Assembly: GCF_014698145.1 (NCBI RefSeq)
Contig: NZ_JACJSM010000009.1
Coordinates: 101,680-165,679, forward strand
Direction of reading: 5' to 3'
DNA: 64,000 nt
Source: Oscillatoria sp. FACHB-1406
GTDB lineage: Bacteria; Cyanobacteriota; Cyanobacteriia; Cyanobacteriales; Spirulinaceae
Positions 17,055-25,102 of the stretch are shown here, piece by piece (position 1 is the stretch's first letter; every line of letters starts with the position of its first letter). A program made the translations under genes and the position numbers. The notes under the pieces are model-generated. The model saw only the letters and a program-made list of their open reading frames with translations, was not told where the DNA came from and did not search any database.

Positions 17055-17372
17055 TTAACGGCTTGAAGTCGCGGTTTTATCCGGAAACGGGCGCTCCAGC
17101 GATAATTTCCGAGTTTCTGCCCCTTCATCGAGCGGTTCAAACTCAATGCGATTGAGCAAAGTCGTGACGAAAGCAAATAACAGAAAAGGAAGAGACAGCA
17201 CTAAGATAATGCCAATCGTCGCGAAGGCGTAAGGTTGTCCCGTACTGCTCCACAGCGCCAGCGTCGCCGCCAAGCTCAAGAAAATGACGATTAGCCAGAC
17301 GATGATTTGACCGTAAATATCTCCGAAGGTCAACGTGCATCTGAGGCGATATTTCGGTAGCTCGTTATCCAT
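17055..17372 (-). CDS. Small two-helix membrane protein, unknown
   Basis: 105 residues from ATG 17372. Two hydrophobic helices at about 20-43 (GQIIVWLIVIFLSLAATLAL) and 50-75 (ATIGIILVLSLPFLLFAFVTTLL) are followed by an acidic tail with EFEPLDEGAETRKL. No catalytic motif or known family is recognised. It is isolated: the TpsB gene lies about 230 bp downstream and the sigF leader on the other side. Confidence 0.55.
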   Translation of the reverse strand: MDNELPKYRLRCTLTFGDIYGQIIVWLIVIFLSLAATLALWSSTGQPYAFATIGIILVLSLPFLLFAFVTTLLNRIEFEPLDEGAETRKLSLERPFPDKTATSSR

Positions 17373-17463
17373 ATACTTCTCCTAATAGCTCTCAATCATG
17401 ATTTTCTAGCGTATAGCGAGCTATTTTTTTAGGGACGTATCTAAAGGTTTTTCTCAGAATTGC

Positions 17464-17577
17464 TGGTGAGGGGGGCGGGGGTGAGGGGGTGAGAGGGTGA
17501 GGGGGGGACGGGGGGAGGGGGAGACTGGGAGACTGGGGGACGGAGTGACGGGGTGACGGGGTGACGGGGTGACTTGG
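17464..17577. repeat. G-rich tandem array (GGGGTGAC-type octamers)
   Basis: Almost pure G/A/T on the plus strand: runs of GGGTGAG, GGGAGACT and then three to four exact GGGGTGAC units. It sits in the long leader-side spacer before sigF. Similar runs occur at 31745-31812 inside the CHAT gene. The G-tracts could form quadruplex structures (inference). Confidence 0.65.
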
Positions 17578-17630
17578 AGAGAAATTCTAACAGTCGTTCA
17601 AGTGTTTATTATTCACAATTCCCCATTCAT

Positions 17631-17699
17631 TATAGCAGTTTTCACATGGATGAGGTACACTCAGCGGGCGAATACCATTCGCCCCTACCGATTTGATTT
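17631..17699 (+). repeat. Dispersed repeat with GGGCGAAT hairpin, copy 1
   Basis: Begins TATAGCAGTTTTCACATGG and contains the perfect hairpin GGGCGAAT (17666-17673) and ATTCGCCC (17677-17684), then CCTAC and GATTTGATTTT. The same order of elements, about 80 percent alike by eye, occurs at 26757-26829 in the same orientation. No reading frame is carried. Confidence 0.65.
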
Positions 17700-17990
17700 T
17701 TGGAACTGTACCTCACGCAAACGAAAAACGCTATATTCATTATTCACTATTCATTAAGCCGGGGTGACGGGCTAAATGTTGGCTGAAATCGGGTTCTGAA
17801 AAACTGAGCCAAAAAGTGAACCCAACGATTGAGCCAATCGGTCGCAGATATCCAGACAAACTATAGACAGAGAAAAAAAGAGCCGTCCGGAAAGCACGCC
17901 CGAACCCGGATCGTAGCTCTCCTTAGAGAGGGTAAACACAAAGCGTCCCAAAGCGATCCTTGATTCCACTGCACCCACCCACAAAAGCCA

Positions 17991-18749
17991 ATGAAAACGC
18001 CGAACTTCCGCATCGCCGAACTTCTTGCCAGTTACGCTCGCAACCCTTCTATCGAACTGCGCAATCAACTCGTTAAGCTCAATACGGGTTTAGTCCGCAA
18101 AGTGGCTTATCAAATCAGCAGGCAATCGGCGGAACCCTACGAAGATTTATCGCAAGTCGGTTATATTGGTTTGATTCTCGCGATCGAACGCTTCGACGGA
18201 CGCAAAGGATATGCTTTCAGTTCCTTCGCCATTCCTTACATTCGCGGCGAAATTCTCAACTTTATTCGCGATCGCAGCACAACCCTAAAAATTCCGCGCC
18301 GCTGGCAAGAACTCTACCGCAAAGGCAAAAAGGTGCGTGGAGAACTCGCACTTTCTCTCGGATATCAACCCTCAGAAGATGGCGTGGCGCGCGCCCTCGG
18401 CGTGACCCCGCAAGAATGGCGCGAATGCAAGAGCGCGGCGCAAAATCGCTTCCTCGTGAGTTTGGATGCAACCGCGAGCAAAGATACGGACAATTCCCTC
18501 CCCTTAGAAGAAATACTCGCCGATCCTCGCGATCGCGCCCGCCAAGCTTGGCAAGAAGATCGCCTGCAACTGCAAGGAGCGATGAGTCAACTCGATCGCA
18601 AAACCCAAGACGCGATCGAATTCGTTTACCTGCGCGACTTATCCCGCAAAGAAGCCGCAAAACAACTCGGAGTCAGTACCATTACCGTCAGCCGCCACTT
18701 GCAAAAAGGAATCAATCAACTCGCCTTGCAACTGCAAACCGCAGTTTAG
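17991..18749 (+). CDS. sigF: RNA polymerase sigma factor, SigF type (group 3)
   Basis: 252 residues. Region 2 is visible as YEDLSQVGYIGLILAIERFDGRKGYAFSSFAIPYIRGEILNFIRD (about 50-93, here given as one region), with the core-binding and -10-recognition helices; region 3 follows, and region 4 HTH is DLSRKEAAKQLGVSTITVSRHLQKGI (about 217-242). This is the SigB/SigF/SigG-like group 3 class. In Synechocystis SigF controls pilin expression and motility, which fits the pilus chemotaxis locus elsewhere in this window. ATG 17991 is used; a long structured leader precedes it. It converges with the histidine kinase gene. Confidence 0.9.
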   Translation: MKTPNFRIAELLASYARNPSIELRNQLVKLNTGLVRKVAYQISRQSAEPYEDLSQVGYIGLILAIERFDGRKGYAFSSFAIPYIRGEILNFIRDRSTTLKIPRRWQELYRKGKKVRGELALSLGYQPSEDGVARALGVTPQEWRECKSAAQNRFLVSLDATASKDTDNSLPLEEILADPRDRARQAWQEDRLQLQGAMSQLDRKTQDAIEFVYLRDLSRKEAAKQLGVSTITVSRHLQKGINQLALQLQTAV

Positions 18750-18785
18750 TTTAAAGGCTGATGATTTTGAATCTTGAATTTGAGC

Positions 18786-19895
18786 TTACGCCAGGGGCAA
18801 GCAAAAACGAAACGTACTCCCTTTTCCTAACTCGCTCTCAACCTCCATCTGCCCGCCTTGCAACTCTACCAAACGCTTAGAAATCGCCAAACCAATCCCC
18901 GTACCCCGCGAACCTTTCAATCGTTCGCTACCCGCCCGCCAAAACCGCTCGAAAATGTGGGGCAAATCTTCTGGTGCGATTCCCGCCCCTGTATCGCTAA
19001 CCGCTACCCAAACCCAATGGCGATCCTGCCAAGCTTTTAGGGTAATGGTTCCATTTTCAGTGTAGGAAATGGCATTACCGAGTAAATTGATTAATACCTG
19101 CTCGGCGCGATCGCTATCAGCCGAAACCGCAGGCAACGACGGCGAACATTTTAGCGCGATCGCGGGGCCATCCTCCAACAACTGCTCCGAAAACCGCTCC
19201 ACCAACGATATCAGCAACGGATAAAGCTGCACCTGCGTCAAACGAATCGGCAAATACCCCGCCTCCGCCTTCGACAACTCCTGCATATCGTTCACCAAAC
19301 GCTGCAACCGCTTCGTTTCTCGCATTAACCGCTCGTACAACTCCGGGGTTGGTTCGATATGCGCGTCGCTCAAACCCTCCAAATACCCGTGAATCACCGT
19401 CAGCGGCGTTCTTAACTCATGCGTCAAATCCCCTACCAACTCCCGGCGGCGCTTCTCAACCCCCTCCAAACTCATCGCCATGCGATTAAAACTCGCACTG
19501 AGGCGATTTAACTCCGGAATATCGCTCGGCGGCAAGCGTTTGTCGAGTTGTCCTTCCGCAAACTTTTGCGTCACCCGCTCGATTTGCGTTAGCGGTTTCG
19601 TAATCCGTTGCGACACCCAATAACTCAAAATCCCCGCTGTCGTCGTTCCCGCCAAAACCGCCCAAAAGGTACTGAGATTCCAAGCCGTTTCAAAACCTTG
19701 CACTAGCGAAGTGCGAACGTACTGCAAACTATATCCTCTTCCCTCCAGACGTTGCAGGTGCAAGACAAAAAAGCGAGGAGACGATAATTTTCCAATCGCC
19801 ACCAAAGCACCCACCGCAACAATCATCACCAATAGATACGACAGAAACAAACGCGATGCTAACGGCAATGATTTTGTCCAACGCTGACTGGCCAT
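18786..19895 (-). CDS. Membrane sensor histidine kinase (HAMP-HisKA-HATPase)
   Basis: About 369 residues from ATG 19895; a GTG at 19928 is an alternative. TM1 is LFLSYLLVMIVAVGALVAIG, TM2 lies about 75-95 (FWAVLAGTTTAGILSYWVS), with a short sensor loop between. HAMP follows (ITKPLTQIERVTQKFAEGQLD), then the phosphoacceptor box LVGDLTHELRTPLTVIHGYLEG, N box (VLINLLGNAISYTENG), G1 VSDTGAGIAPEDL, F box HIFERFWRAG and G2 GSRGTGIGLAISKRL. It is a BaeS-like orthodox kinase. No response regulator gene is adjacent, so it is an orphan; the signal is unknown. Confidence 0.9.
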   Translation of the reverse strand: MASQRWTKSLPLASRLFLSYLLVMIVAVGALVAIGKLSSPRFFVLHLQRLEGRGYSLQYVRTSLVQGFETAWNLSTFWAVLAGTTTAGILSYWVSQRITKPLTQIERVTQKFAEGQLDKRLPPSDIPELNRLSASFNRMAMSLEGVEKRRRELVGDLTHELRTPLTVIHGYLEGLSDAHIEPTPELYERLMRETKRLQRLVNDMQELSKAEAGYLPIRLTQVQLYPLLISLVERFSEQLLEDGPAIALKCSPSLPAVSADSDRAEQVLINLLGNAISYTENGTITLKAWQDRHWVWVAVSDTGAGIAPEDLPHIFERFWRAGSERLKGSRGTGIGLAISKRLVELQGGQMEVESELGKGSTFRFCLPLA

Positions 19896-20098
19896 AAAGA
19901 GAGGAGAAAGATGATTCTTATCTTTCACCCTAAAACATCTACCTTACTGCTTGCCACTTTTAAATTTCCATCTCAAAAATAAATTTCAAGCAAATTCGAC
20001 GCTACAAACCGGGTTTCCTCAAATTTATCCTCAAAAGATTAGTTGGAATGAGGAACCCGGTTTCATTAAACCTCCGTGAAATTAAATATTCTATGACG

Positions 20099-20650
20099 TT
20101 ATGACGGGTTCAAGGCAGCTTGAGTGTGAGAACCTGCCACACCATCAGCAGGCAAACCGTGCTTGCGTTGAAACGCGATAACCGCAGCGCGCGTTCCCCG
20201 CCCAAAAACACCATCAACTGTACCTTGATAGAATCCTGCCTTCTTCAGAGCTTCTTGCAGCGCTCTGACATTCTCCCCTCGGCTTCCTAAGCGCATTGTG
20301 CCGTTCGCCGATGCAACCGTTGAGCGATTCGCAGGTGGAGACATTGGCATAGAAGCAGCAGTAGGATTGGAATGAGAAGACGATGAGGTTCCCTGATGAT
20401 GCGCTCCGTTTGGCATTTGGCTGCGATTGCTGCTGTTCTGAGCGGTGGAATTACTGGGATGATGCGCTCCGTTTGGCGTTTGGTTGCGATTGTTGCCTTT
20501 TGGGGCGGATAATTCAACCGCACTATTCGATTGATGTTGATGTACCTTTCCTGAAGGGTTTGTTGTTTCGGCACGAACGGGTAAAGTTATTAACGCGATC
20601 GCGGCGATCGATAGGGGGGCTAAATAACCCAATGTGAGTTTTTGTGTCAT
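20099..20650 (-). CDS. Secreted protein with C-terminal peptidoglycan-binding domain
   Basis: 183 residues from ATG 20650. The signal peptide is [23 protein letters not shown]. Residues about 28-105 are a low-complexity Asn/His/Ser region with two near repeats ([14 protein letters not shown] and [14 protein letters not shown]). The C-terminal 62 residues ([53 protein letters not shown]) form a complete PG_binding_1 fold. It is a periplasmic cell-wall-associated protein without a catalytic domain. A stand-alone gene with long flanking spacers. Confidence 0.8.
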   Translation of the reverse strand: MTQKLTLGYLAPLSIAAIALITLPVRAETTNPSGKVHQHQSNSAVELSAPKGNNRNQTPNGAHHPSNSTAQNSSNRSQMPNGAHHQGTSSSSHSNPTAASMPMSPPANRSTVASANGTMRLGSRGENVRALQEALKKAGFYQGTVDGVFGRGTRAAVIAFQRKHGLPADGVAGSHTQAALNPS

Positions 20651-21052
20651 AAGGAACCTATTCTTTTGTAAGAAGAAAGAGTATTAATTTAAAAACACTC
20701 TATGGTTTTCAGATGACATTGCAATGTCAAGATTGTGGCAATCTCATGTTAGTTTTTAGATAAGTTTTTATAAGATTCCTAGATAAGCTCATCTTGTTTT
20801 AGCATTCCTTTTAAACTTCAACAAGACTCCGTAATAACTCGTGGTAGGGTTTAACCCCTCAGCCCCTCTAGGAGAAAAATATGATAGTAATATTATAAAG
20901 CGTGCTACGAGTTAAAAAATTTTAGTAAGTCCATTGTAAAGCAAGTTCTTACGAGAATTTACTGGCTCGTTAAGGAGAATTTTTGTTATTTATCACCTAT
21001 CATTCAGTGATTTTATCGGGAGTATCACATCTATCTCTCTCTTTCTCTAGCT
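20651..21052. other. AT-rich intergenic stretch, no gene seen
   Basis: About 400 bp without a supported frame. It has an imperfect inverted pair TAACTCGT (about 20835-20842) and ACGAGTTA (about 20907-20914) around an AGGAGAAAAATATGATAG stretch; that small ATG opens no lasting frame. It is the upstream region of both the peptidoglycan-binding gene (minus) and the HTH gene (plus), so it should hold two promoters. Confidence 0.4.
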
Positions 21053-21295
21053 ATGATGTTTTCTCAATCTTTTTTTCCAGAAGTTCGCGAAACACTTAAC
21101 GACCTAGAACGTCTCTTTCACGAGCAAAATCAACTTGACCTCAAAGATAAAATTGCCGCTCTTTATTTATTTAAGTTAGGGCGCGCTAAAAATTCTGCCG
21201 ATCTCGCTCGTATTATCGGACAGGATGTCACAACAATCGAGCAATGGCTTGAAATATACAGCAGACAGGGTTTAAAGGCACTCCTCACTATTTAA
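21053..21295 (+). CDS. Stand-alone helix-turn-helix protein (IS630-type HTH)
   Basis: 80 residues. The HTH is LKDKIAALYLFKLGRAKNSADLARIIGQDVTTIEQWLEIYSRQGL (about 30-75), with the spacing of the winged helical domain that opens IS630-family transposases (xLARxxGxxxxTIxxWLxxYxxxGL). There is no DDE catalytic part after it: the stop is followed by a terminator. It is either a remnant, or a domesticated DNA-binding protein with its own terminator and start. The first ATG (21053) or the next (21056) may be used. Confidence 0.55.
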   Translation: MMFSQSFFPEVRETLNDLERLFHEQNQLDLKDKIAALYLFKLGRAKNSADLARIIGQDVTTIEQWLEIYSRQGLKALLTI

Positions 21296-21317
21296 ATCGT
21301 AAAAATGTTCCTTTGTT

Positions 21318-21349
21318 AACCCCTCTTTCCGCTGGAAAAAGGGGTTTTT
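21318..21349 (+). terminator. Rho-independent-type terminator after HTH gene
   Basis: AACCCCT (21318-21324) pairs with AGGGGTT (21340-21346), with further pairing of TTTCC and GGAAA inside, followed by five T residues. It sits 23 bp after the HTH stop codon and just before the end of the converging QueD-like gene. Confidence 0.75.
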
Positions 21350-21356
21350 ATCCTGC

Positions 21357-22226
21357 TTAATTCGCCAAAGCAGGTTCGCTTTCCCGTGCGAGGCTTAAGG
21401 TTTGCGTAGCACGACGGCAATAAATTTCACAGGAATTATTGGGACTTTCAATCAATTTCACCTTATCGAGTTCGACACCGAGTTCTCGCAGCGGTTCCTG
21501 AAGAAGATTCGCGATATGAAGTGCAATATTTTCGGCAGTCGGAACAACTTTAGCGAAATAGGGAATATCTTTATTGAGGAAAGTATGATCGAAGGGTTCG
21601 ATGACGAGTTCGTTGACAACCTTCTGAAAGTCCCCTAAATCCACAATCATTCCCGTGCGGGGGTTCATTTCTCCGACAACACTGACTTCGAGGTGATAGT
21701 TATGTCCGTGTCCGTTCGGGCGCGCGCACTTGCCGTAAATTTCGACATTTTCGGCGTAGCTGAGACTATCGAGAGCTAATCGATGCGCGGCGCTAAAATG
21801 ATTGCTAATTGTCAGTGAAGCTTCCATACCGTTTCCGTAATATTCTGCCCAAAGTTCGGGATGTTCGACAAGTTGAATTTTAACGACGGGTAAGTGAGGG
21901 ATAAGGCGCTGCCAAATCGCCTTAGCAATATTTTCCGTCGTGGGAAGGGTTTGCTCGAATTCCGGCCACGCCTGATTGAGGTAGGAGAAGTCGAGTTGGC
22001 TGGTAACTTCCTGCTTGATGACACGCTTGACATCTGACAGGTTTTGCACCATTCCATAACAATCGAGTTCCTCTTCAAGAGAAACATAGAGAACGTAGTT
22101 ATGCCCGTGTCCGGGAAAGTTGCTGCCAACGCCAAATTTGGCTTGATTTTCTTCGGGCGTGAGTTCGGGCAACCAATATCGATGGCTTGCAGAAAACTGC
22201 GCTCGACGGTGAATGATACATTTCAT
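21357..22226 (-). CDS. Tandem 6-carboxy/6-pyruvoyl-tetrahydropterin synthase-like protein
   Basis: 289 residues made of two T-fold PTPS/QueD domains (about 1-130 and 135-285). Domain 1 keeps zinc ligands (FSASHRYW, GHGHNYVLYV) but has FGVGSNFPGHGHNY where the catalytic cysteine should be. Domain 2 has the full set: HFSAAHRL, YGKCARPNGHGHNYHLEV with Cys, DHTFLNKD, PTAENIA and a glutamate near the end (LIESPNNSCEIY). QueD makes 6-carboxy-tetrahydropterin for queuosine; PTPS makes biopterin precursors. The double-domain form with one inactive half suggests an internal pseudo-enzyme domain. ATG 22226. Confidence 0.82.
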   Translation of the reverse strand: MKCIIHRRAQFSASHRYWLPELTPEENQAKFGVGSNFPGHGHNYVLYVSLEEELDCYGMVQNLSDVKRVIKQEVTSQLDFSYLNQAWPEFEQTLPTTENIAKAIWQRLIPHLPVVKIQLVEHPELWAEYYGNGMEASLTISNHFSAAHRLALDSLSYAENVEIYGKCARPNGHGHNYHLEVSVVGEMNPRTGMIVDLGDFQKVVNELVIEPFDHTFLNKDIPYFAKVVPTAENIALHIANLLQEPLRELGVELDKVKLIESPNNSCEIYCRRATQTLSLARESEPALAN

Positions 22227-22393
22227 TGGGTTTGGTGGCGTGCAAGACTTTGTGAAGTTCTGTGAACTCCAGTTTTTACTAGAATAAACGAATTCCCTTT
22301 CACTTGACTAGCAAATTACTCGGGAGCGCGGTGCAAAAAATTAACCCGTCCCAAACTTGGAGCAGAGGGCGGGTTCTAGAAGGAATGAAGTAT

Positions 22394-22795
22394 TTACTGG
22401 GACAGGGGAAGAGTTTGACTCTCGGAAGTGGCGGGATTGTTGGGGGTGGGGCGTTGTTGCTGGAAAAGTTCGGCTTGCTGGCGGCGGAACTCTGCTGTTG
22501 CATTGTCGAGTTTTTTATTGCCGTCTTGCTGAAACTCGCTGAGGGTACGTTGAGGTCCCATAGTAGAACGAAGTATCCAATCCATCGGATTGAAGTTTCC
22601 TTGCTCGAGGCCGGTGAAGTTATCGATTTCGTTATTTTGATAGCCTTGAGAGGGCGCATTGGGTGTTAGCTGTGCTGCGGCAGGTCGGGCTAGCCCGCAG
22701 GACGCAAAGACTAAAGCAGCGCTCAGACCCAAGCTCGGAACTAAGGCGGGTTTGACAGAGACTATCGACCGAAAAGCTGTTGTTTTGGGGGTCAT
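22394..22795 (-). CDS. Small secreted or anchored protein, unknown
   Basis: 133 residues from ATG 22795. A hydrophobic segment at about 18-42 (LVPSLGLSAALVFASCGLARPAAAQ) ends in a signal-peptidase-like AAAQ. The mature part has NPMDWILRSTMGPQRTLSEFQQD followed by a Q/N-rich helix (FRRQQAELFQQQRP). No known family is recognised by me; the NPMDW-(10)-RTL block looks conserved-type. It lies 168 bp upstream of the end of nothing obvious; the QueD-like gene is next on the same strand. Confidence 0.6.
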   Translation of the reverse strand: MTPKTTAFRSIVSVKPALVPSLGLSAALVFASCGLARPAAAQLTPNAPSQGYQNNEIDNFTGLEQGNFNPMDWILRSTMGPQRTLSEFQQDGNKKLDNATAEFRRQQAELFQQQRPTPNNPATSESQTLPLSQ

Positions 22796-23265
22796 GACCG
22801 TATACCGAGAATTGAGAACGAATCTTAGAAGGGGCGGGGTTGAACCGTATAGCCATTATAGCGGCTGCTTTCGAGCGATCGCATCTCGCGCTCGGGGAAC
22901 CGATCTCTTTTCCGTTCTTCGTATTAAAGATAGTTTCTACTCAGAATAACGTAAACTTTGGTGTCGGGTTTGTCCGCTGAAGAAGAAAGGGTGATAAATT
23001 AAGAATTGAAGCAAGTAAAGCTTCCCTGACAGAGATACCCTAAAAGGGTTGATTGAAAAGAAGCAAAGAGGTAAAACGATTGCCGATTCTATCTGTCTCG
23101 TTTCATAACAAAAACAGCAACCTACAAGAACGCTACGATTTCTTCTAATTTAAGCAGCGGGAGCTAAGCAACCGAACAAGTTGTTTGAGTTGAACTCCGT
23201 ACCGTATTAATTATGAGAAGAAAAGGGTAAGCAAGTCTAGTCTGGTTGCTGTTTTTGCGCGCGTG
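22796..23265. other. Intergenic stretch, no gene seen
   Basis: 470 bp between the small secreted-protein gene and pirin. AT-rich, with purine-rich GAAGAAGAAAGGG; no coding frame, hairpin with T-run or known repeat was seen. It probably carries the promoter of the secreted-protein gene. Confidence 0.4.
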
Positions 23266-23964
23266 TTAGGCGAGATCGAAGAGTATCACTTCAGCTTCAG
23301 TCTTAGCTTCGAGAACTAAGCGAGTTTGTTCGGAAATTGCGGCTCCATCCCCAGCATTCAGGAGCGTATCGTTAACAGAAAGTTCCCCGCGCGCAACTTG
23401 AATCCAAGCATGGCGCTGCGGTTGTAAGGTGTAAGAAAAAGATTCTTTTTGGGGTATCGTTCCTGCATAGAGTTTAGCATCTTGATGCAAGGAAATTGCA
23501 CCTTCTATGCCGTCTTTTGCGGCGATGAGTTGAAGAGAACTGCCGTTACGATCTTGCTGTAAATCGCGTTGTTCGTAGCGGGGTTCTAAGCCGTCGCGAT
23601 CGGGAACGATCCAGATTTGCAGGAGATGAACGGGATCGGTGCTAGAAGCGTTGTATTCGCTGTGGAGAATTCCGGTTCCAGCACTCATGTATTGAACTTC
23701 GCCCGGTCGAATCGTTCCCCGATTGCCGAGACTGTCTTGATGTTCTAAAGTGCCTTCGAGAACGTAGGTGATAATTTCCATATCGCGATGGCCGTGTTTG
23801 CCAAAACCAGCGCCGGGATCGATGCGATCTTCATTAATGACGCGCAAACTTCTGAAACCCATATAATTAGGATCGTAGTAGTTGGCAAAAGAAAAGGTAT
23901 GACGAGCATCTAACCAGCTATGATGGACATGACCGCGATCGCTAGCGCGACGAATTGAGAGCAT
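23266..23964 (-). CDS. Pirin family protein (YhhW-like quercetinase)
   Basis: 232 residues from ATG 23964, chosen because AGGAGG (23971-23976) lies at the right distance; a start at 24021 would place this ribosome site inside the gene. The N-terminal cupin has the metal-binding pattern GFGKHGHRDMEIITYVLEG (His, His, and E), then LEHQDSLGNRG and GILHSEYN. Pirins of this type bind Fe or Ni and some cleave quercetin; others act as redox-linked regulators. Divergent from an HxlR-type regulator gene, which probably controls it. Confidence 0.88.
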   Translation of the reverse strand: MLSIRRASDRGHVHHSWLDARHTFSFANYYDPNYMGFRSLRVINEDRIDPGAGFGKHGHRDMEIITYVLEGTLEHQDSLGNRGTIRPGEVQYMSAGTGILHSEYNASSTDPVHLLQIWIVPDRDGLEPRYEQRDLQQDRNGSSLQLIAAKDGIEGAISLHQDAKLYAGTIPQKESFSYTLQPQRHAWIQVARGELSVNDTLLNAGDGAAISEQTRLVLEAKTEAEVILFDLA

Positions 23965-24185
23965 TTTTTCCTCCTGATTAAAAGTTTGAGGTGAGCGACG
24001 CGATTCGATAAGGATGTGCATTATGGCGCATTGTGTCGGTTCTCCGGAGAGTCAATCTCATAATGCGATCGCGTCTGTGTTTTTTTTGAGCGTTACCAGT
24101 TGTGGTGCGTATCTTTAATATAGCGAAAAGGTAGGTATGCTGGGAAGTACGCACTTAAAAGTCAGATAGTTACCTAAACGATACG

Positions 24186-24530
24186 ATGGACGGTTCTACT
24201 TCATCAAAACCCCAAAAAAATTGTCCGGCAGAACAAACGCTAGCCGCAATTTCGGGACGCTGGAAACTCTTAATTTTGCGAGAACTCGATCGCGGTACTC
24301 AGCGGTTTGGCGAATTGCAACGCGCTCTAGAGGGTATTACTCAAAAAGTTCTGACGCAGCAATTAAGAGAGCTAGAAACAGATGGTTTAATACATCGAGA
24401 AGTGTACCCTCAAGTGCCGCCAAAGGTTGAATATTCGCTGACTGCACTGGGAGAAAGCTTACATCCTGTTATCCAACAAATGCACGCTTGGGGTTTGGAA
24501 CGGGGGGAAGAATTGAGAATTAAAAATTAA
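24186..24530 (+). CDS. HxlR family transcriptional regulator
   Basis: 114 residues. [22 protein letters not shown] (about 13-34) and the winged helix [40 protein letters not shown] (about 50-90, listed as one region) are diagnostic of HxlR/YodB-type repressors, with the single early cysteine (Cys13) that in this family often senses electrophiles or oxidants. It is divergent from pirin across 221 bp; the two are likely a regulator-target pair. The inverted words TAGGTA and TACCTA at about 24133 and 24171 just before its start are possible operator halves. Confidence 0.88.
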   Translation: MDGSTSSKPQKNCPAEQTLAAISGRWKLLILRELDRGTQRFGELQRALEGITQKVLTQQLRELETDGLIHREVYPQVPPKVEYSLTALGESLHPVIQQMHAWGLERGEELRIKN

Positions 24531-24736
24531 AAATTAAGCATTCTACTGTAAGTCATAAGCTCAAATCCAGGCGCTTTTGTCGAGTTTCTCCGATTCGCAA
24601 CCTCGTCCCCTCTATTATTGGGTAGGAAGCTGGCAGAGTTTGCCTTAGACTGAAATGAATCGGGTAGAGCGTTTTAGCGATCGCTTGATACAATGTTCTC
24701 AGTATCCGCGTCTTAACCCTTCAGAGCGTAAAATCG

Positions 24737-25090
24737 ATGCAAAATACTCGTCTCAGCACGTTATTCGATGCTTTTAGCGATCGCATCGTCGGACTCTTCA
24801 TCAATCCTTGGCGGCGCGTTGCCTTACTCGCAATTGCCCTGCTTACAGGTTTTTTCTTAGGGGGCAGTGCCGTAACCAGTACGGCGGGACAGTTGGCTTA
24901 CTGGGATGTCCCAGCGGCGGCAGCAGTCACCGTATCCCTAGAGTTAATTAATATTTACGTTTATCGCCGTCCGCCTCGACCCGTGCGAGGAATTTTAACA
25001 GGAGGAAAACTCTTTGTCGATACGCTTAATGCGACCAAAATTGGTATTCTTTATGGTCTCTGTTTGGAAGGGTTCAAGTTAAATACTTAA
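24737..25090 (+). CDS. Ycf20-like DUF565 membrane protein
   Basis: 117 residues. After an amphipathic start (RLSTLFDAFSDRIVGLFINPWRRVAL) come two hydrophobic helices (LLAIALLTGFFLGGSAVT and AAAAVTVSLELINIYVYRR), then RPVRGILTGGKLFVDTLNATKIGILYGLCLEGFKLNT, typical of DUF565/Ycf20. Plastid-encoded and nuclear Ycf20-like proteins are linked to thermal dissipation of light in algae and plants; the cyanobacterial role is not established. The helicase gene starts 12 bp after its stop, so they form a likely operon. Confidence 0.82.
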   Translation: MQNTRLSTLFDAFSDRIVGLFINPWRRVALLAIALLTGFFLGGSAVTSTAGQLAYWDVPAAAAVTVSLELINIYVYRRPPRPVRGILTGGKLFVDTLNATKIGILYGLCLEGFKLNT

Positions 25091-25102
25091 AGTCGAAATG
25101 AT

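Noticed and set aside
17464..17577. Possible CRISPR-like or coding repeat
   Set aside because: Short G-rich units of variable length, no spacers and no frame.
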